DNA from: Candidatus Yaniella excrementavium
Lineage (GTDB): Bacteria > Actinomycetota > Actinomycetes > Actinomycetales > Micrococcaceae
Assembly (NCBI GenBank): GCA_019115865.1
Contig: DXCT01000054.1
Span: 29,848 to 93,847 of the forward strand
Direction: 5' to 3'
Length of the DNA stretch: 64,000 nt
A model generated the notes under the pieces. It saw only the letters and a list, made by a program, of their open reading frames with translations, was not told where the DNA came from and made no database searches. Made by a program: the position numbers and the translations under genes. This document shows positions 58,717 to 64,000 of this stretch, one piece after another; positions within the stretch are counted from its first letter, which is position 1, and every line of letters starts with the position of its first letter.

Positions 58717-60382
58717 CCCGGCCTCCTTCCGAACCTTGTTGGGTTCCGGCTCCATCAGAACCGGAAATACCCCAGTCCTCTAAAACATCTGCTTCAAGTT
58801 GAGCTTGCTGGGCAGCTTCTTCACCGAGTACGGCCTCAATATACGGTGTGCGGTGGATCATATCGTTGGCGGCTTCATCCGCGAAGTCGAAGAGTGGCCC
58901 GGCCACAAAGGTCAGCGCTACACCGACCGTCACGAGGCTGATGGTTGGTACGACGAGACCGCGGGAATCAGTGCGCAGCGGTTTGGCTTTTGCCTCTGCT
59001 CGTTTGGCTTCCTCCATGCCCCGCATTGCAGGATCCTCGGAATCCTCGATGGGCCGCCAAAACACTCGTGTCCAGATACGCATCATAACAATGAGTGTGA
59101 GTAATGAGGTGACAACGGAAGCCGCTACCATCACCCATGCCAGCGGTGAGCCATTCACGACGCCGCCTTCAATGAGCCCAACTTTCCCTAGGAACCCGGA
59201 GAATGGCGGGATGCCACCCAGGTTGAGGGCGGGAACAAGGAAGAGGACCGCGACGAGTGGCGAAATTTTGGCCATCGAACCGAGGCGATCAATGTTGGCC
59301 GTACCGGTACGATATTCGATCAGTCCGGTCACCAGGAATAATGCTGTTTGAATAGTAATGTGGTGGACCACATAGAACACCGTGGCTGTCAGACCGATCT
59401 GGTTGGCCACACTGACACCAAAAATCATGTAGCCAATATGCGATACGAGGGTAAAGGACAGCACACGTTTGATATCGAACTGCACCAGCGCCCCGAGGAT
59501 GCCAACGATCATCGTTAACCCGGAGATCACCAATAATAACGTGTTGACTCTGTCGCCTGGGAACAGCAACGTTTCGGTACGGATGATCGCATAGACCCCA
59601 ACTTTGGTCAGGAGTCCCGCAAAGACTGCTGTTACCGGTGCTGGGGCTGTCGGATAGGAGTCCGGTAGCCAGAAGGACAACGGGAACACCGCGGCCTTGA
59701 TGCCGAAACCGACCAACAGCATGAGGTGAAGCAACTGTTGCAGATCTGGATCAAGCTCACCAAGTTTCATGGCCAGATCTGCCATATTCACGGTACCGGT
59801 TGCACCGTAGATCATCGCGATAGCGACCAAGAAAATGACCGACGAGACGACCGAGACCACCACATACGTGACACCGGCACGAACGCGCGGTCCAGTGCCT
59901 CCAATGGTGAGCAGCACGTAGGAAGCCGTCAGCAGGATTTCAAACCCGACGTAGAGGTTGAACAGATCGCCTGCCAGAAACGCGTTCGAAACACCGGCGG
60001 TCAGAATCAAGAACGTGGGATGGAAAATAGAGACCGGTTGTTGTGGCGCTTCGTCGTCGCCCAAACCCTGTGCGGAGGCAAACAGCAACACCGATAAAAC
60101 AACGATCGACGATACCACCAGCATGATCGCAGAGAAGCGGTCAACGACAAGCGAGATCGCTATGGGGGCCTCCCAGCCGCCAAGTAAAACGGCTTCGGCT
60201 CCCCCATTAATCCAAACATCTACTAACAGCCAGATTTCCAGAGCCATGGTAAGAACCATCGTGGCTAGAGTCACGATAATCTGGCTCATGGGTCGGCGCA
60301 CGAGTGTGAACGCGATGGCAGCACCCAAGATGGGCAGCAGCACCGACAACGGTGCGAGTGAGACGACTGAGAAATCGCTCAT
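58709..60382 (-). CDS. mrpD: Mrp antiporter subunit D
   Basis: Proton-translocating core FGIKAAVFPLSFWLPDSYPTAPAPVTAVFAGLLTKVGVYAIIR. Confidence 0.95.
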   Translation of the reverse strand: MSDFSVVSLAPLSVLLPILGAAIAFTLVRRPMSQIIVTLATMVLTMALEIWLLVDVWINGGAEAVLLGGWEAPIAISLVVDRFSAIMLVVSSIVVLSVLLFASAQGLGDDEAPQQPVSIFHPTFLILTAGVSNAFLAGDLFNLYVGFEILLTASYVLLTIGGTGPRVRAGVTYVVVSVVSSVIFLVAIAMIYGATGTVNMADLAMKLGELDPDLQQLLHLMLLVGFGIKAAVFPLSFWLPDSYPTAPAPVTAVFAGLLTKVGVYAIIRTETLLFPGDRVNTLLLVISGLTMIVGILGALVQFDIKRVLSFTLVSHIGYMIFGVSVANQIGLTATVFYVVHHITIQTALFLVTGLIEYRTGTANIDRLGSMAKISPLVAVLFLVPALNLGGIPPFSGFLGKVGLIEGGVVNGSPLAWVMVAASVVTSLLTLIVMMRIWTRVFWRPIEDSEDPAMRGMEEAKRAEAKAKPLRTDSRGLVVPTISLVTVGVALTFVAGPLFDFADEAANDMIHRTPYIEAVLGEEAAQQAQLEADVLEDWGISGSDGAGTQQGSEGGRVD

Positions 60383-60885
60383 CGGCGATCACCTTCTTTC
60401 GGACCGTGTGGCCGAACCGTGGGATCGTCTTGCGTCGTTAGTTCATAATCAATATTTGGGTCCTCGTGGTCTTCAAGAAATTCTGATTCCTCTTCAGTCA
60501 GCTCGGCGTCATCTTCGGCGTCGTAGGCCGGCTGTTCGGCGACCTGAATATCTTCAATATCGACTTGGACTTCATCACGACGGGCCAGGACCCAAGACCG
60601 GTAAATCAGAGCCAGCAGGAACGCGGTAATCGCAAAACTAATCACGATCGACGTCAACGTGAGCGCCTGTGGTAGTGGGTCAAGGTATTCGTCATCGGCT
60701 ACACCATCGGTGACAATCGGTGGCAGACCGGCTGGGCCAGCCATAATGATGATCAACAGATTAACACCGTTAGTGAAGAGCATGAGTCCGAACATGATGC
60801 GCGTCAGTGTCCGATCCATTAACAGATAGACTGCGGCAGCGAACATCACGCCCATGATGAGCAAGAGCACGGCATCAATCGTCAC
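60379..60885 (-). CDS. mrpC: Mrp antiporter subunit C
   Basis: RIMFGLMLFTNGVNLLI; DPLPQALTLTSIVISFAITAFLLALIYR; long acidic C-tail. Confidence 0.93.
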   Translation of the reverse strand: MTIDAVLLLIMGVMFAAAVYLLMDRTLTRIMFGLMLFTNGVNLLIIIMAGPAGLPPIVTDGVADDEYLDPLPQALTLTSIVISFAITAFLLALIYRSWVLARRDEVQVDIEDIQVAEQPAYDAEDDAELTEEESEFLEDHEDPNIDYELTTQDDPTVRPHGPKEGDRR

Positions 60886-63800
60886 GGTGGCCTCCTGGCG
60901 TCATGGCACTTGCACGGGCTGCTGTCATACGCTGCTCTGCTTCAGTCCGGTCACGGGTTTCGACTTCATAGCGGGCATCGACTTCCGACCCCAAGGAACG
61001 TAAGACGTCCAGGATGAGTCCAATGACCACCAGGTACACGCCGATATCAAAGACTACAGCCGAGGCAAAGTGCACATAGCCGAAGAAGGGCAAGAGTACT
61101 TCGACGTCATAGGCCTGGAATACTTCACCGCCAAAGAATAGCGGCACCAGACCAGCCAGTGCAGCCACCGCGAGTCCTGAACCAAGGATGAGTCCGGCCG
61201 GGGCACGAAACGATTGCTCGAGTTCGTATCGACCGCCTGCTAGATAGCGGATCGCAAATGCGATACCGGCCAGGAGTCCACCAGCGAAGCCTCCACCGGG
61301 TAAGTTATGACCGGCGATCAAAAGGTAGAGCGATACCATGATGATTGCGTGGAAAATCAGACGGGTGATAACTTCGAAAATAATCGATCGACGTTCTGGA
61401 GCCATCGTGGCGCCGGCGACGATCCATGGTTGACGGCGAACTTTGAAGAAATTCGCAAAGCGTTGCACTTCAGAGTCATTCATTGCAGAGTCAGCAATGT
61501 TGTAATGGCCAACCGATCCGGCGGCAACATCGGTGATACTGCGCCGTTTACTCTCACGTTCTGCAATAAAGACTAACGACGCCACACCTGTTGCGACAGC
61601 GGCTAGCACGGTGATCTCACCAAATGTATCCCAGGCACGCATATCGACCAGCGTGACGTTGACAATGTTGGTACCACCGCCTTCGTTGTAGGACAGGTCC
61701 GGCATTGCCAGGGAGATTGGTTCTGCAACGCGTGACGCCATTGCTGTAGCGGCAACCCACATCATGGTGAAACCGAAACTGATGGCAAGTAGCGCACGCG
61801 CCCACTGATTGTCGTGCTTTTCTTGTGCCTTCGGGATCTCCGGAGGCAGCACCCGTAATCCCAGCACCATGGCGACAGTCAGCACAGACTCGACTAACAC
61901 TTGTGTCAACGCGAGGTCAGGTGATCCCTGGAAGGCAAAGATTGCTGCCAGGCCGTAACCGGTGGTCGAGACGAGCAATACCGCCCAGAAGCGGCGTTTG
62001 GCCCGGATCGCTGCGATGGCTGCAACGATCATGACAACCGCGGCAAGAAGATAAATAGGGTGACCGGTCAGCATCCAATCGCCGAAGAAGGCCGCATTGG
62101 GCAGCGATATGGTGGAATCGTCCACGTTCAACGGGAAAAGCATGACCGAAAGTGGCGCGGCAACGGTTATGGCCAGGATGATGTACAGGTAGAAGGACAA
62201 GTCACCGCGTTGGGTACGACCGGTGATCCATACCGCGAGATCGTCCAGCTTCGCCATCACCAAACGGTACAGTCGTGCAGCGTCAATCCAGGTCGGCACA
62301 CTTTCTTGTGCCTTGGTGATCCTGGCTCGTGCCGCAAAGAGCAACAAGCCCATGAGAATAATCAGTGCCGAAAGTCCCAGCACGAGACTAAATCCATGCC
62401 AGAGTGCTAGAGGTGAGGCTTCTTCCCCACCCACAGGGGTAAATGTCTGACCAAAGGCGTAGGGCAAGGCGCCTACCCAACCGGGTATCAGTCCAGCCAC
62501 GATACTTGCTGCGGCCAAAAGCGCTGCTGGCATCAGGCCTACACGCCCAAAGCCACGAAGCGCTCGAGTCTGTGGAACCGGAACATCTCCCGCTGTGGTC
62601 CGGGACTTTTTCTTCGCAAACGATGCCCACATGAAGCGAGCTGAGTAGGCGACCGTAAGAATCGATCCCAAAACAACAACAACCAGCGGCGCCCAGCTCC
62701 AAGCGGCGCCCCAGAAACTGGGTTCTCCGGCAATCATCCCCGAAGTATGTGCATCGCTGCGCCACAGGCCCCAGTCCAGCGCCGCCTGCAGCACTGTCTC
62801 CTTACCGACGAATCCAAATAGTGGAGGCACGCCGGCCATGGACAGTGACGAAATCGCCGCGACCCAGAAAAGGGCTGGATGGGATGTGCGTAGATCTGAA
62901 AGTTTATTGAGATCGCGAGTTCCGGTGATCTTATCGATTGCACCGACCACCATAAACAGCGGCGCTTTGAACAGTGCGTGGGCTAGCAGCATGGCTAGGC
63001 CTGCTATCGCACCGTTGACGGTACCGAGGCCGTTGGCGATCATCAAAAAGCCAAGTTGGGACACCGTGCCATACGCCAAAATAAGCTTAATATCGGTTTG
63101 TCGAAGTGCACGCCAGCCCCCGACCAACATTGTCCACATACCGATGCTCAACACCATAATGTGCCATACCGTCTCACCGGCGAACGCGGGAGCAAAACGT
63201 GCGACCAAATAGATACCGGCTTTGACCATGGCTGCAGCATGCAAATAGGCCGAGACTGGCGTCGGCGCTGCCATTGCGGCAGGCAACCAGAAGTGGAACG
63301 GCACCTGGGCGGATTTTGTTATTGCCCCGAGCAATATCAGGCCAATGGCCCATGTCATATACGCGCCGGCGAAGTCGCCGGAAAGCAGTTCGGCACCCTG
63401 GGCAATTACCTCAGAGACACGGTACGTACCGGCCGCATACCCGACCATCACCAGACCAATAAGCATCCCCAGCCCACCGAATGTGGTGATGATGAGTGCT
63501 GTCATGGCCGAGCGTCGAGAGAAGATTCGGTGTGCTTGATAACCAATCATCAAGAACGACAGAATCGAGGTGATCTCCCAAAAAATGAAAAGCACCATCA
63601 GATCATCAGTAATGACCAGGCCAAACATGGCGCCAGCAAATGCTAAGAACTGCGCCCCAAATGTGCCCAGTCGTGGCTCATCGGCCAGAAAATACCGGGC
63701 ACAGTAGACCAGAACAGCTGCACCGACGCCCAAAACAATCAGACTCAAAAACGCGCTCAAGGTATCTAGTCGGAACGAAAGTTGTACTCCGAGCTGGGGA

Positions 63801-64000
63801 ATCCATTCCCACGTTTGCACGAGCGCAGAGTCGCGGTTATCTGCAGCTGCACCTGATGCAAGCAATTCCTCAGATGCAAGGATTTTAGGTAATTGCGTGG
63901 CTACCCAGATAAAGCCGGCTGTTGGTACTGCGGCGAGGATGAGGAAGCCTTGACGGCCCGATTTGTGAATAATCAGGGGGGCGACGAGTGCAACCAAAAA
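60875..64000 (-). CDS. mrpA: Mrp antiporter subunit A fused to MrpB domain; 5' end beyond window
   Basis: ITKSAQVPFHFWLPAAMAAPTPVSAYLHAAAMVKAGIYLVARF core; C-terminal MrpB domain YLLIAGHNLPGGGFAGGLLAGIAFAIRYLAGG; reading frame open through the right edge. Confidence 0.94.
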   Translation of the reverse strand, partial: FLVALVAPLIIHKSGRQGFLILAAVPTAGFIWVATQLPKILASEELLASGAAADNRDSALVQTWEWIPQLGVQLSFRLDTLSAFLSLIVLGVGAAVLVYCARYFLADEPRLGTFGAQFLAFAGAMFGLVITDDLMVLFIFWEITSILSFLMIGYQAHRIFSRRSAMTALIITTFGGLGMLIGLVMVGYAAGTYRVSEVIAQGAELLSGDFAGAYMTWAIGLILLGAITKSAQVPFHFWLPAAMAAPTPVSAYLHAAAMVKAGIYLVARFAPAFAGETVWHIMVLSIGMWTMLVGGWRALRQTDIKLILAYGTVSQLGFLMIANGLGTVNGAIAGLAMLLAHALFKAPLFMVVGAIDKITGTRDLNKLSDLRTSHPALFWVAAISSLSMAGVPPLFGFVGKETVLQAALDWGLWRSDAHTSGMIAGEPSFWGAAWSWAPLVVVVLGSILTVAYSARFMWASFAKKKSRTTAGDVPVPQTRALRGFGRVGLMPAALLAAASIVAGLIPGWVGALPYAFGQTFTPVGGEEASPLALWHGFSLVLGLSALIILMGLLLFAARARITKAQESVPTWIDAARLYRLVMAKLDDLAVWITGRTQRGDLSFYLYIILAITVAAPLSVMLFPLNVDDSTISLPNAAFFGDWMLTGHPIYLLAAVVMIVAAIAAIRAKRRFWAVLLVSTTGYGLAAIFAFQGSPDLALTQVLVESVLTVAMVLGLRVLPPEIPKAQEKHDNQWARALLAISFGFTMMWVAATAMASRVAEPISLAMPDLSYNEGGGTNIVNVTLVDMRAWDTFGEITVLAAVATGVASLVFIAERESKRRSITDVAAGSVGHYNIADSAMNDSEVQRFANFFKVRRQPWIVAGATMAPERRSIIFEVITRLIFHAIIMVSLYLLIAGHNLPGGGFAGGLLAGIAFAIRYLAGGRYELEQSFRAPAGLILGSGLAVAALAGLVPLFFGGEVFQAYDVEVLLPFFGYVHFASAVVFDIGVYLVVIGLILDVLRSLGSEVDARYEVETRDRTEAEQRMTAARASAMTPGGHRDD

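Noticed and set aside
1-64000. CRISPR arrays, phage genes, toxin-antitoxin pairs, restriction-modification or other defence islands
   Set aside because: Looked for repeats and hallmark proteins; none convincing. The DUF222-HNH protein alone is not sufficient evidence for a defence system.

Overview
64-kb chromosomal window from a moderate-GC actinobacterium; gene content and order suggest Micrococcales, but species cannot be assigned from the sequence alone. It is mostly core genome with dense operons. Main blocks: (i) a helicase/Tad-pilus 'helicase-secretion neighborhood', then NUDIX, nth, acs, metPS, marP, crp, ridA and a class A PBP (2-20.5 kb), which resembles the M. tuberculosis Rv3649-Rv3683 order; (ii) purine genes purC/purD and purF/purM around an asparaginase (20.5-27.5 kb); (iii) an accessory patch with a 13E12/DUF222 HNH protein and a decayed hydantoinase/oxoprolinase remnant (30.2-32.8 kb); (iv) clpB and a dnaK-grpE-dnaJ-hspR operon, both preceded by HAIR (HspR-binding) motifs; (v) an MMPL exporter with a DUF4235 protein; (vi) an Mrp antiporter operon with fused MrpA-MrpB, running off the right edge. 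Three small genes absent from the ORF track were found by reading the sequence: a DUF4244 Flp-like pilin, a MetS-like transporter subunit and a DUF4177 protein. I saw no CRISPR array, rRNA, convincing tRNA, prophage or clear IS element. I found no clearly new system. The best leads are the Tad/helicase module with its missed pilin and degenerate CpaE-like protein, the HspR regulon architecture, and the hyu gene fossil beside the 13E12 element.
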